Origin: Tessaracoccus rhinocerotis
GTDB taxonomy: Bacteria > Actinomycetota > Actinomycetes > Propionibacteriales > Propionibacteriaceae
DNA: 64,000 nt
Reading direction: 5' to 3'
Assembly: GCF_007197885.1 (NCBI RefSeq)
Contig: NZ_VKKG01000002.1
Location: 248,001-312,000 of the forward strand
Part shown: positions 1 to 7,804 of the stretch, piece after piece
How positions within the stretch are numbered: position 1 is the stretch's first letter
How the letters are laid out: the number at the start of each line of letters is the position of its first letter
The notes under the pieces: generated by a model
The model's database searches: none
Told to the model about the DNA's origin: nothing
What the model saw: the letters and a program-made list of their open reading frames with translations, nothing else
Program-made: the position numbers and the translations under genes

Positions 1-1
1 C

Positions 2-436
2 GGCATCGCGCAGCGCGCGCTGGACGTAGCCGTCGAGGTGGTGGGTCGGCGCAAGTCGATGAAGAACCAGGGCGCCCCCTACGGCAACGACCCTGACATC
101 CGCTGGCGGCTGGCTGACGCAGCGATCCAGCTGGACGGGATGTTCCCGCAGATCTCCCAGATCGCCCGCGACGTCGACGAGCAGGTGGACCGGGGAGCGC
201 GTTGGCTGCCGCAGCTGTCCGCGGTGAAGTCGCGCGCCACCGAGGTGGCCAAGGACGTCGTGGAGAAGGCCATCCGCGCCTCGGGCGGCTCGTCCTACTT
301 CAACCGGCACGAGCTGTCGCGCCTCTACCGCGACGTCCTCGCAGGGCTGTTCCACCCCAGCGACGACGAGTCCGTGCACGCCGCATGGGCCAACGTCCTG
401 CTCGGCAAGCCGGTGGAGTGGCCCCCCGCGGAGTGA
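2..436 (+). CDS. Acyl-CoA dehydrogenase, C-terminal part (5' end outside window)
   Basis: The reading frame is open from the first bases of the window to the TGA at 434-436, so this is the 3' end of a longer gene. The visible 144 residues are helical and resemble the Acyl-CoA_dh_2 / HpaB-type C-terminal four-helix domain of flavin acyl-CoA dehydrogenases (GxxxxALD-VGRRKSMKNQG near the start; an SSYFNRHELSRLYRDVLAGLFHP stretch near the end, where such proteins bind flavin and substrate). An internal GTG at 38 is not taken as a start because homology-like sequence continues upstream of it. The stop abuts the stop of the opposing PIG-L gene. Substrate cannot be told from this fragment. Confidence 0.75.
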   Translation, partial: GIAQRALDVAVEVVGRRKSMKNQGAPYGNDPDIRWRLADAAIQLDGMFPQISQIARDVDEQVDRGARWLPQLSAVKSRATEVAKDVVEKAIRASGGSSYFNRHELSRLYRDVLAGLFHPSDDESVHAAWANVLLGKPVEWPPAE

Positions 437-1096
437 CTACTTGAGGATGAACCCGACCCGCAGCAGACCGTCGTCGGTGGTGGCCAGGTCCTCGACCAGT
501 TCGGTGGCCTGCTCGAAGGCGGGCTTGTCCGGGTTGAGCACCTCCAGGTAGACCTTGTGCTCGGCCAGCGAGGCGACGGCGCGCTGGACGTCCTCGGCCT
601 CCACGTCCACGCAGTGCGTGCTTCCCGGCCCGTTCTCGAACACCCACCTCGGGTTGTGCTCGGCGCTGGCGACGGCGTCGTGGACGGCGTTGCCGAACTC
701 GATGTGGTCCGACTGGTTCGGGATCTCCTCGGTGTAGTTGGGGCCCGTGTAGCAGGTGATCACCACGTCGGGTCGGCGTGCGTCGATCTCCTTCGCCACG
801 GCGTCGCGCAGCGTCTCGTCGTTGCGGAGCCTGCTGTCGGGGAAGCCGAGGAAGTCGACCACCTCGACCCCGACGTGCGCGGCTGCGCGCTGCTGTTCCT
901 GCTCGCGCAGCGGGCCGCACTCCTCGGGGGACATGCCCTCGATACCGGCCTCACCGCTGGTGGCGAGCACGTACTCGATGGTCTTGCCGCCCCGGGTCCA
1001 GTGGCTCACCGCTGGAGCCATTCCCCACTCGACGTCATCGGGATGGGCGACGAAGACCACGGCCTTGTTCCAGTCCTGTGGGAATTGGTTCGTCAT
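437..1096 (-). CDS. PIG-L / LmbE-family N-deacetylase
   Basis: A 219-residue zinc-dependent deacetylase of the LmbE fold. The metal-binding AHPDD motif is at residues 17-21 and continues as VEWGM; a late SDH motif (NQSDHIEFG) supplies the third metal ligand. Family members remove N-acetyl groups from amino-sugar conjugates. Mycobacteria carry mycothiol conjugate amidase (mca) in the equivalent neighbourhood, but that enzyme is about 290 residues with AHPDDESSKG, so this is a different, smaller PIG-L protein and its substrate is unknown. The ATG follows a TAGTCT -10 element by 6 bases, suggesting a leaderless message. Its stop touches the stop of the convergent acyl-CoA dehydrogenase. Confidence 0.8.
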   Translation of the reverse strand: MTNQFPQDWNKAVVFVAHPDDVEWGMAPAVSHWTRGGKTIEYVLATSGEAGIEGMSPEECGPLREQEQQRAAAHVGVEVVDFLGFPDSRLRNDETLRDAVAKEIDARRPDVVITCYTGPNYTEEIPNQSDHIEFGNAVHDAVASAEHNPRWVFENGPGSTHCVDVEAEDVQRAVASLAEHKVYLEVLNPDKPAFEQATELVEDLATTDDGLLRVGFILK

Positions 1097-1102
1097 GCAC
1101 CA

Positions 1103-1108
1103 AGACTA
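1103..1108 (-). promoter_or_regulatory. -10 element of the PIG-L gene (leaderless)
   Basis: TAGTCT read on the minus strand, 6 bases before the ATG at 1096. That spacing puts the expected transcription start at or next to the start codon; no Shine-Dalgarno is present. Confidence 0.45.
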
Positions 1109-1141
1109 CGTCGCGCCGGCCCCGTGCGGTCCCGGGACGGG

Positions 1142-1789
1142 TCAGGAGATGCTGAAGACCGCGAGCGCGATCGCCACGAGGTGGCAGGTGGCGGCAAGGA
1201 TGGTGCAGGTGTGGAACACCTCGTGGAATCCGAACCAGCGCGGGCTGAGGCGGGGCTGCTTGGTTCCGTAGGCGAGCGCGCCGAGGGAGTAGAGCAGTCC
1301 TCCGACGATCACCAGGACCACGACGGCGGGGCCGCCGTTGGCCCAGAACTGGCCCAGCCAGCCGACCGCCGCCCAGCCCATCGCCACGTAGAGCAGCGTG
1401 TAGAGCCAGCGGGGGGCGCCCAACCAGACGATGCGGAACAGGACGCCCACCACGGCGATGCTCCAGATCAGCACGAGCAGGAAGACGCGGGAGTCGCCCT
1501 CGAGAAGCAACAGCGACAAGGGCGTGTAGGTGCCGGCGATGAACACGAAGATGTTCGCGTGGTCGATGCGGCGGAACACGGCAAGCGTGCGGGCGTTCCA
1601 GTTGCCCCGGTGGTAGGCGGCGCTTGTGCCGAACAGTTGGACGGCCGAGAGGGTGAACACCCCGCAGCCGATCCGGCCCAGCAGCGTCGGGGCGAAGATG
1701 GTCAGGACGAGTCCGGCGACCAGCACCAGGGGTGCGAAGCCCAGGTGCAGCCAGCCGCGCATCAGGGGCTTCTCCGGCGTGGTGCTCAT
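1142..1789 (-). CDS. trhA: TrhA / hemolysin III family (PAQR-like) membrane protein
   Basis: A 215-residue protein of about seven membrane segments belonging to the hemolysin III/YqfA family. Conserved family features visible are SAAYHRGNW with the following RRIDHANIF (His and Asp/His of the predicted metal site) and the C-terminal HEVFHTCTILAATCH, which carries three further histidines. Members affect membrane energetics and lipid homeostasis; direct haemolysis is not implied. The ATG at 1789 (MSTTPEK) is preferred over an in-frame GTG nine codons upstream and over a much longer frame that is only the antisense of the prenyltransferase gene. A perfect 12-bp palindrome lies 34 bases upstream. 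Confidence 0.85.
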   Translation of the reverse strand: MSTTPEKPLMRGWLHLGFAPLVLVAGLVLTIFAPTLLGRIGCGVFTLSAVQLFGTSAAYHRGNWNARTLAVFRRIDHANIFVFIAGTYTPLSLLLLEGDSRVFLLVLIWSIAVVGVLFRIVWLGAPRWLYTLLYVAMGWAAVGWLGQFWANGGPAVVVLVIVGGLLYSLGALAYGTKQPRLSPRWFGFHEVFHTCTILAATCHLVAIALAVFSIS

Positions 1790-1822
1790 CGTCGTCCGTT
1801 CAGTGCTTACGCTCACGTAGGT

Positions 1823-1834
1823 TACGGTACCGTA
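1823..1834. promoter_or_regulatory. Palindromic operator-like site TACGGTACCGTA
   Basis: A perfect 12-bp palindrome, flanked by GTAGGTT-like sequence on one side and AGGTT on the other, in the divergent region between trhA and the prenyltransferase gene. Size and symmetry fit a TetR-type operator that also overlaps the trhA promoter. No regulator gene sits beside it, so any cognate factor is encoded elsewhere. Confidence 0.5.
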
Positions 1835-1903
1835 GGTTGTCCCGGTCCGCCATGGCGAAAACGCTACCTGCGCGATCTTCGCGGGGGAACGGCGGGGCGT
1901 CGC

Positions 1904-1909
1904 TACCCT
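1904..1909 (+). promoter_or_regulatory. -10 element of the prenyltransferase gene
   Basis: TACCCT ends 6 bases before the ATG at 1916, without a Shine-Dalgarno; consistent with a leaderless transcript. Confidence 0.45.
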
Positions 1910-1915
1910 GTTGGC

Positions 1916-2716
1916 ATGACCTTTCTCCGCCGCGTCATGGAGCGCGTGTGGCCGCCCAGATGGTTGTACAGGACCTACGAGACACAGCTGCTCGAGAACC
2001 TGGACCGGGCCCGCCTCCCCGAGCACGTCGCAGTGCTCGCCGACGGGAACCGGCGTTGGGCAAGGCTGAACGCCCCTGGGCAGCCCCTCGTCGTGGGCTA
2101 CCGGGCAGGCGCCGCGAAGCTGGAACAGTTCGTCGAGTGGTGCGACGACGTCGGCCTGAAGGTGGTCACCCTCTGGGTGCTGAGCACCGACAACCTGGAC
2201 CGGTCGACCGACGACGAGCTCCAACCCCTGCTCGGCGTCATCTCTGACCTGGTGGCGGACCTGGCGGCCACCGGCCGCTGGCGGGTGCAGGCCGTCGGCG
2301 CACTGGACCTGCTGCCGCCCGAGTGCGCGGCCAACCTGCGGGAGTCGGCGGCTGCGACGGCCGACGTGAAGGGGATGCACGTCAACGTCGCCGTGTCCTA
2401 CGGCGGGCGCCACGAACTCCGCGACGCCGTGCGCTCACTCCTGGCTGACCGGGCCGCGGCCGGCACCACCCTCGACGAGGTCTCCCGCACCCTGGAGATC
2501 GACGAGATCTCCGACCACCTCTACACCAAGGGTCAGCCGGACCCGGACCTCATCATCCGGACCTCGGGGGAGCAGCGTCTCTCGGGGTTCCTGCTGTGGC
2601 AGTCGGCGCACAGCGAGTTCTACTTCTGCGAGGCGCTGTGGCCCGACTTCCGCAAGGTGGACTTCATGCGCGCACTGCGCAGCTACACCCAGCGGGAGCG
2701 CCGCTACGGACGCTGA
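1916..2716 (+). CDS. uppS: Cis-prenyltransferase (short-chain Z-isoprenyl / undecaprenyl diphosphate synthase family)
   Basis: A 266-residue member of the UppS family, which condenses isopentenyl diphosphate onto an allylic diphosphate with cis geometry to make carriers for cell-wall synthesis. Family signatures present are LADGNRRWAR (catalytic Asp of the DGNRRW motif), the LSTDNLDR region, NVAVSYGGRHE, and the C-terminal DLIIRTSGEQRLSGFLLWQ followed by SEFYF. The neighbourhood with trhA upstream matches mycobacterial Rv1085c-Rv1086, where the product is a Z-farnesyl diphosphate synthase; short- versus long-chain specificity cannot be decided from sequence alone. The start ATG at 1916 gives the usual family length; a longer in-frame stretch upstream is antisense to trhA. 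Confidence 0.9.
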   Translation: MTFLRRVMERVWPPRWLYRTYETQLLENLDRARLPEHVAVLADGNRRWARLNAPGQPLVVGYRAGAAKLEQFVEWCDDVGLKVVTLWVLSTDNLDRSTDDELQPLLGVISDLVADLAATGRWRVQAVGALDLLPPECAANLRESAAATADVKGMHVNVAVSYGGRHELRDAVRSLLADRAAAGTTLDEVSRTLEIDEISDHLYTKGQPDPDLIIRTSGEQRLSGFLLWQSAHSEFYFCEALWPDFRKVDFMRALRSYTQRERRYGR

Positions 2717-2760
2717 GCGGCCGATTGGTCGGGTCCGCCCGAGCGTGGGACGATGGGCCA

Positions 2761-3315
2761 ATGGCTGGCAGGAACAAGAACGCAGGTCCCCGCGACATGG
2801 TGATCTCGCTGTTGGTCCTGATCGTGCCGATCGCCCTCATCTACTGGTTCTTCACGATGGATCCCGAGCCCGAGGTGGAGCGGCTGGACTACGGCCCCGT
2901 GCTCTCGGTGGCCGAGGAGGAGTCGCCGTACCCGGTGCTGCGGCCGGTCAACCTGCCAGAGGACTGGGTGCCGGTACGGGTCGCGTGGGCCACGGACGGC
3001 GAGCCGTGGATCAACAACGAACCCGCTGAGGGGAACTCCTGGCAGCTGGGATTCATGGCGCCCAACCAGATCTACGTGGCGGTGCAGCAGCGCGACCGCG
3101 CCCCCGTGCAGTTCATCGGCCGGGTGACCCGCGACGGCGCCGCCTCGGGAGAGTCAGTCACCCTGGCGGGGCGGGACTGGGAGCGGTGGGTCTCCGAGGA
3201 CGGGCGCTCCCGCAGCCTGGTCTGGCGCGACGGCGAACTGAGTGCCGTCGTGACCGGCGACACGGACTTCGAACAGCTCGAGGCGTTCACCGCGACGCTG
3301 GCCGAGACCGGCTAG
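2761..3315 (+). CDS. DUF4245 membrane-anchored protein
   Basis: A 184-residue protein with a short basic N-terminus, one membrane segment at about residues 13-32 (MVISLLVLIVPIALIYWFFT) and an extracytoplasmic domain. Layout and context match the actinobacterial DUF4245 family (mycobacterial relatives lie near xseAB too); function is unknown. The ATG at 2761 is 6 bases after GACGAT, with TTGGTC 18 bases further upstream, a plausible leaderless promoter. Its TAG stop overlaps the stop of the opposing xseB by two bases. Confidence 0.75.
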   Translation: MAGRNKNAGPRDMVISLLVLIVPIALIYWFFTMDPEPEVERLDYGPVLSVAEEESPYPVLRPVNLPEDWVPVRVAWATDGEPWINNEPAEGNSWQLGFMAPNQIYVAVQQRDRAPVQFIGRVTRDGAASGESVTLAGRDWERWVSEDGRSRSLVWRDGELSAVVTGDTDFEQLEAFTATLAETG

Positions 3316-3515
3316 TCCTGCTGCTCGCGTTCCTGCCTGGCCTTCGCAACGACGGCGCGGGCGGCGTCGAGGTGCCCCTGGCAGATCGCCGCCAGCTCCT
3401 CGCCGCGCTTCCACAGCGCCATCGAGTCGGCCAGCGGGGCACCACCGGACTCGAGCTTGCGGACCACCTCGATCAGTTCCTCCCGGGCGGCCTCGTAGGT
3501 GAGTTCCTCAGCCAT
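3312..3515 (-). CDS. xseB: Exonuclease VII small subunit
   Basis: A 67-residue helical protein starting MAEELTYEAAREELIEVVRKLE, with the family's E-L-E-I-V-x-x-L-E pattern and SMALWKRGEELAAICQ. Several XseB copies bind one XseA in exonuclease VII, which degrades single-stranded DNA. Its start lies inside the 3' end of xseA (8-base overlap), so the two are translationally linked. A slightly longer in-frame frame lies within xseA and is not needed. Confidence 0.92.
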   Translation of the reverse strand: MAEELTYEAAREELIEVVRKLESGGAPLADSMALWKRGEELAAICQGHLDAARAVVAKARQEREQQD

Positions 3516-4731
3516 TGCTGTCCTCCTCCGTGACGCCGACGACGTCGAGTTCCAGCTGGCCATCGGCCAGGTATGCGTTGATGCGGGTCCCGGGGTGTGC
3601 GTCGCCGACGGAGGACACGGACTGCCCGCCGCCGTCGACCAGGACGGCGTAGCCGCGCTCCAGGGTGGCCTTCGGCGACATTGCGCGGATGCTGCTGATC
3701 GCCGAGCGCAGGTCCGACTCCTCGTGGCGCAGCCGCTGCTCGATGCCGGAGGCCAGTCGGTGTCGCAGCAGTTCCAGCTTGTCCAGGTGCGCGCCGAAGG
3801 TGGACGTCGGGTCCAGCAGGACCGGCCGGGTGCGGACGTCGTCCAGCCAGCGCTGGGCCACGTCGAGGCGGTTGGCGAGGGCGCCGTCGAGCCGGTGCCG
3901 CGCCTGCGAGACGACCTCGGCCTCCTGGTGGAAGTCGGGCACGACGCGCTTGGCGGCGTCGGTGGGGGTGGACGCGCGCAGGTCCGCGACGAAGTCCAGC
4001 AGCGGCACGTCCTGCTCGTGGCCGATGGCTGAGACCACCGGCGTGGTGGCCTCAGCGACGGCGCGGACCACCCCCTCGTCGGAGAACGCCAACAGGTCCT
4101 CCAGGCTGCCGCCGCCGCGCGCGATGATGATCACGTCCACCTCTGGGTCCGCGTCCAAGCGCTGCAGCGCGAGCATCACCGACTCGGCCGCGTGCGGGCC
4201 CTGCACCGTGGCGTACGCGATGCGGAAGCGGGCGGGCCAGCGGTTCTCGACGTTGGTCAGCACGTCGCGCTCCGCGTCGGAGCCCTTGCCGGTGACCAGG
4301 CCGATCGTGCGCGGGATGAACGGGAGCCGACGCTTGCGGTGCGGCTCGAACAGGCCCTCGGCCTGGAGCTTGCGCTTGAGCTGCTCCAGCCGGGCGAGCA
4401 GGCGCCCCTCGCCGGCGACGCGGATCTCGAGGCACTCGAAACTGAGCGAGGAGTTGCGGTCCCAGAGGCGGGGGCGGAGCCGGGCGGTGACGCGTGAGCC
4501 CTCCGGTAGCGGCCCGGCGGCGTCGAGCACCAGCGCCGAGGCGGTGACGGAGGCCGAGACGTCGGCGATCCTGTCCCGGAAGGTCAGGAACTGCGTCGGG
4601 CCGCTGCGGCGCTTGATCTCGATCACCTGGGCGTCCACCCAGATCTCGCCCAGCCTGCCCACCCAGTCCTTGACCGCCATGACGACGCGGCCAAGGGGCT
4701 GCGGCTCCTCGGCCGAACTGTTCATCGCCAT
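3508..4731 (-). CDS. xseA: Exonuclease VII large subunit
   Basis: A 407-residue catalytic subunit of exonuclease VII. The N-terminal OB-fold (about residues 12-110, with VWVDAQVIEIKRR-like sequence) is followed by the nuclease domain containing RIGLVTG-type sequence (PRTIGLVTGKGSDAERD), the IIIARGGGSLEDLLAF motif and PVVSAIGHEQDVPLLD, all family hallmarks, and a C-terminal coiled region. Start at the ATG at 4731 (MAMNSS); an ATG two codons later is possible. It heads an xseA-xseB unit divergent from the YwiC-like gene. Confidence 0.93.
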   Translation of the reverse strand: MAMNSSAEEPQPLGRVVMAVKDWVGRLGEIWVDAQVIEIKRRSGPTQFLTFRDRIADVSASVTASALVLDAAGPLPEGSRVTARLRPRLWDRNSSLSFECLEIRVAGEGRLLARLEQLKRKLQAEGLFEPHRKRRLPFIPRTIGLVTGKGSDAERDVLTNVENRWPARFRIAYATVQGPHAAESVMLALQRLDADPEVDVIIIARGGGSLEDLLAFSDEGVVRAVAEATTPVVSAIGHEQDVPLLDFVADLRASTPTDAAKRVVPDFHQEAEVVSQARHRLDGALANRLDVAQRWLDDVRTRPVLLDPTSTFGAHLDKLELLRHRLASGIEQRLRHEESDLRSAISSIRAMSPKATLERGYAVLVDGGGQSVSSVGDAHPGTRINAYLADGQLELDVVGVTEEDSNG

Positions 4732-4783
4732 GACGGGTACCCTACCGGCGGGCACCGACAAACCCGTCGATACGCTGATCGGC

Positions 4784-5551
4784 ATGAAGCGTGCGAAGGG
4801 CCCGGCAAGGGGGTGGCTCCCCAACCAGCACGGGGCCTGGGCCATGCTGGTGCTGCCGTGGCTGTTCGGGCTCGCCCACACCGTCGGTGCCGGACGGTTC
4901 CGGATCGAGCAGGGGGTCCTGTTCGCGTTCTGGTTGGTCGGTTACTTCGCCTTCTTCGCGGCGGGCCTGTGGCTGAAGTCGCGGTTCAAGCCCCGCTACG
5001 TGCCCGCGCTCGCCACCTACGGCGCCGGGGCCGCGGCGCTGGGGCTGGTGCTGCTGGTCCTCACGCCGAGCTGGTGGCCCTGGGTGTTCGTCTTCGCGCC
5101 CATCTGCTCCTTCGCGCTCTGGCTGTCCTGGCGGCGCCACGAGCGCGACGTCGTGTCGGGGCTCGCCACCATCGTCGCGACCTGCCTGATCCCGGTGGTG
5201 ATGGGCGGCTGGTCCCAGGTGCCCGTGGCCGTCGCGCTCGTGTGCTTCGGGTACTTCTTCGGTACCGTCGCCTATGTCAAGACCGTGATCAGGGAGCGGG
5301 GCAAACCGGGCTGGGTGGCCTTCTCCGTGGCCTGGCACGCCGCGTGCGCCGTTGCCGTCGCGTGGGTCCCCGAACCGCTGCCGCGCTGGTGGCTGGTGGC
5401 GTTCTTCGTCGCCGTCGCGGTCCGCGCCCTGCTGGTCCCGCTGCTGGGCCCGATGCGCGGCCGGAAGGTCGACGTGAAACTCGTCGGTATCTGGGAGATC
5501 GTCACCTCTGCGGTGCTGGTTGCGGTCATGCTCCCGGCGCTGCTGGGTTGA
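4784..5551 (+). CDS. YwiC-like family membrane protein
   Basis: A 255-residue protein with about eight hydrophobic segments. The N-terminal WLPNQHGAWAMLVLPWL motif is the recognisable start of the YwiC-like family (PNQHGAW). A later ERDVVSGLATIVA and a KTVIRERGKPGW loop are also typical. The family is uncharacterised; Bacillus ywiC sits near anaerobic respiration genes, but no such link is seen here. ATG at 4784 follows TACGCT by 7 bases, another apparently leaderless start. Confidence 0.8.
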   Translation: MKRAKGPARGWLPNQHGAWAMLVLPWLFGLAHTVGAGRFRIEQGVLFAFWLVGYFAFFAAGLWLKSRFKPRYVPALATYGAGAAALGLVLLVLTPSWWPWVFVFAPICSFALWLSWRRHERDVVSGLATIVATCLIPVVMGGWSQVPVAVALVCFGYFFGTVAYVKTVIRERGKPGWVAFSVAWHAACAVAVAWVPEPLPRWWLVAFFVAVAVRALLVPLLGPMRGRKVDVKLVGIWEIVTSAVLVAVMLPALLG

Positions 5552-5568
5552 TCCTCACCAGCCTCGCC

Positions 5569-5574
5569 TAGACT
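5569..5574 (+). promoter_or_regulatory. -10 element of ispH (leaderless)
   Basis: TAGACT, 7 bases before the ispH ATG; TTGATC at 5548-5553 may serve as a -35 with short spacing. No Shine-Dalgarno. Confidence 0.45.
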
Positions 5575-5581
5575 GGCAGGC

Positions 5582-6559
5582 ATGAACGCCCCCCAGACCA
5601 AGAAGCAGGTCCTCGTCGCAGCCCCCCGTGGCTACTGCGCCGGCGTGGACCGGGCCGTGATCACCGTCGAGAAGGCGCTCGAGACCTATGGCGCACCGGT
5701 CTACGTGCGCAAGCAGATCGTGCACAACCGGCACGTTGTCGAGACACTCGAGAAGCGCGGAGCCATTTTCGTGGAGGAGCTCGACGGGGTGCCCGAGGGC
5801 TCCACCGTGGTGTTCTCCGCCCACGGCGTCTCGCCGGCCGTGCACGCCGAGGCCGCCCAGCGCCAGCTGAAGGCGATCGACGCCACATGCCCACTGGTGA
5901 CCAAGGTTCACCGCGAGGCCGTGCGCTTCGACAAGGAGGACGTGGACATCTTCCTGATCGGCCATGCCGGCCACGAGGAGGTGGAGGGGACCACCGGTGA
6001 GGCCCCCGACAGGATCACCCTCGTCGAGCACCCCGACGACGTCGACGAGCTCGACGTTCCCACCGACCGCCCCATGGCATGGCTCAGCCAGACCACTCTC
6101 AGCGTGGACGAGACCATGGAGACCGTGAACCGGCTCCGCGAGAAGTTCCCGCTCCTGATGGACCCCCCGTCGGACGACATCTGCTACGCCACCCAGAATC
6201 GGCAGCAGGCCGTGAAGCAGATCGCACCTCGGGTGGACCTGATGATCGTGGTCGGCTCGAAGAACTCGTCCAACTCGGTGCGCCTGGTCGAGGTCGCGCT
6301 CGAGGCCGGCGCCGGTGCCTCCCACCTCGTCGACTACGCCACGGAGATCGACGAGGCCTGGCTGGAGGGCGTCACCTCAGTCGGCGTCACCAGCGGTGCC
6401 TCCGTGCCCGACGAACTGGTGCAGGGCGTCCTGGCTTTCCTCGAGGAGCGTGGCTTCCCGCCCGCGACGGAGGAGCGCCTGACGGAGGAGAACCTGACGT
6501 TCTCGCTGCCGCCGGAACTGCGCCGCGACCTGAAGGCGAACACAGCCCTCAAACACTGA
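5582..6559 (+). CDS. ispH: 4-hydroxy-3-methylbut-2-enyl diphosphate reductase
   Basis: A 325-residue IspH/LytB, last enzyme of the MEP pathway, which reductively converts HMBPP to IPP and DMAPP using a [4Fe-4S] cluster. The three cluster cysteines are in their expected settings: C19 ([11 protein letters not shown]), C103 ([11 protein letters not shown]) and C201 ([10 protein letters not shown]). The substrate-binding histidines (VHNRHVV, SAHGVSP) and catalytic Glu region ([10 protein letters not shown]) are intact. IPP and DMAPP made here feed the prenyltransferase encoded at 1916. The gene has its own -10 element and continues toward the aminotransferase after a 21-base gap. Confidence 0.96.
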   Translation: MNAPQTKKQVLVAAPRGYCAGVDRAVITVEKALETYGAPVYVRKQIVHNRHVVETLEKRGAIFVEELDGVPEGSTVVFSAHGVSPAVHAEAAQRQLKAIDATCPLVTKVHREAVRFDKEDVDIFLIGHAGHEEVEGTTGEAPDRITLVEHPDDVDELDVPTDRPMAWLSQTTLSVDETMETVNRLREKFPLLMDPPSDDICYATQNRQQAVKQIAPRVDLMIVVGSKNSSNSVRLVEVALEAGAGASHLVDYATEIDEAWLEGVTSVGVTSGASVPDELVQGVLAFLEERGFPPATEERLTEENLTFSLPPELRRDLKANTALKH

Positions 6560-6580
6560 TCCTGCTGCGATCATGGGTGG

Positions 6581-7804
6581 ATGCGTGAGATCAGGCAGAG
6601 CCGCAAGCTGAAGGACGTCCGCTACGACGTCAGGGGCCCCATCCTCGTGGAGGCCGAGCGCCTGGAGTCGCTGGGGCACAGGATCCTGCGGCTGAACATC
6701 GGGAACCCGGCTCCGTTCGGCTTCGAGGCGCCGTCCTCGATCGTCGCGGACATCGTGCACCACCTGCCCGAGGCCCAGGGCTACAGCGACTCGCGCGGGA
6801 TCTTCTCCGCACGCACCGCCGTGGCGCAGTACTACCAGAGCCATGGTCTGGTGGACTGCCACGTCGACGACGTCTTCATAGGCAACGGCGTCTCCGAACT
6901 GATCTCGCTGGTGCTGCAGGCCTTCATCGACGACGGGAACGAGATCCTCGTCCCCGCCCCGGACTACCCGCTGTGGACCGGGGCGGTCTCCCTCTCGGGC
7001 GGCACTCCGGTGCACTACCTGTGCGACGAGGAGCAGGGCTGGGCCCCGGACCTGGCCGACATCGAGTCCAAGATCACAGAGAACACCCACGCGCTGGTGA
7101 TCATCAACCCCAACAACCCCACCGGCGCCGTCTACGACGAGGCGACCGTACGGGCCCTCGTGGACATCGCGCGCAGGCACGACCTGGTGGTCTTCAGCGA
7201 CGAGATCTACGAGAAGATCCTGTTCGACGGCGCCGTCCACCACCATGCGGCCACCTTCGCCGGCGACGACGTGCTGTGCCTGACCTTCAGCGGCCTGTCC
7301 AAGGCGTACCGCGTGTGCGGCTACCGCGCCGGCTGGGTGATGGTCTCCGGTCCCAAGCACTTGGCGCGCGACTTCCTCGAGGGCCTCACCCTGGTCTCCA
7401 ACATGCGGATGTGCTCCAACGTCCCCGCCCAGCACGCCATCCAGACCGCGCTCGGCGGCTACCAGTCGATCGAGGAGTTCATCGGCCCGGGCGGCAGGTT
7501 CTACGAGCAGAGCATGCTGGCGCACCGACTCCTGAACGAGATCCCCGGCGTGAGTTCGGTGAGACCCTCGGGTGCGCTCTACGTGTTCCCGAGGCTGGAC
7601 CCGGAGGTCTACCCGATCACCGACGACCAGGCGTTCGTGATCGACCTGCTGCGCTCGCAGCACATCCTCGTGACGCACGGCACCGGCTTCAACTGGCCGG
7701 AACCGGACCACTTCCGGCTGGTGACGCTGCCGGACGTGGAGCTGCTCGAGGAGGCGATCGGCCGGATCGCCGAATTCCTCGAACAGGTCAGATCAGAAAC
7801 CTGA
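6581..7804 (+). CDS. alaT: Class I aminotransferase, alanine (AlaA/AlaT) type
   Basis: A 407-residue PLP-dependent fold-type I aminotransferase. The RILRLNIGNPAPFGFEAP opening is characteristic of AlaA/AspC-like alanine transaminases, INPNNPTGAVY and FSDEIYEKI bind PLP, and the Schiff-base lysine is K241 in FSGLSKAYR. It most likely interconverts pyruvate/glutamate and alanine/2-oxoglutarate, possibly with activity on valine; specificity is inferred. The last 17 bases overlap the convergent ilvA gene. Confidence 0.88.
   Translation: MREIRQSRKLKDVRYDVRGPILVEAERLESLGHRILRLNIGNPAPFGFEAPSSIVADIVHHLPEAQGYSDSRGIFSARTAVAQYYQSHGLVDCHVDDVFIGNGVSELISLVLQAFIDDGNEILVPAPDYPLWTGAVSLSGGTPVHYLCDEEQGWAPDLADIESKITENTHALVIINPNNPTGAVYDEATVRALVDIARRHDLVVFSDEIYEKILFDGAVHHHAATFAGDDVLCLTFSGLSKAYRVCGYRAGWVMVSGPKHLARDFLEGLTLVSNMRMCSNVPAQHAIQTALGGYQSIEEFIGPGGRFYEQSMLAHRLLNEIPGVSSVRPSGALYVFPRLDPEVYPITDDQAFVIDLLRSQHILVTHGTGFNWPEPDHFRLVTLPDVELLEEAIGRIAEFLEQVRSET

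Noticed and set aside
437-1096. Mycothiol conjugate amidase (mca)
   Set aside because: The neighbourhood suggested it, but the protein is about 70 residues too short and has AHPDDVEWG rather than AHPDDESSKG.
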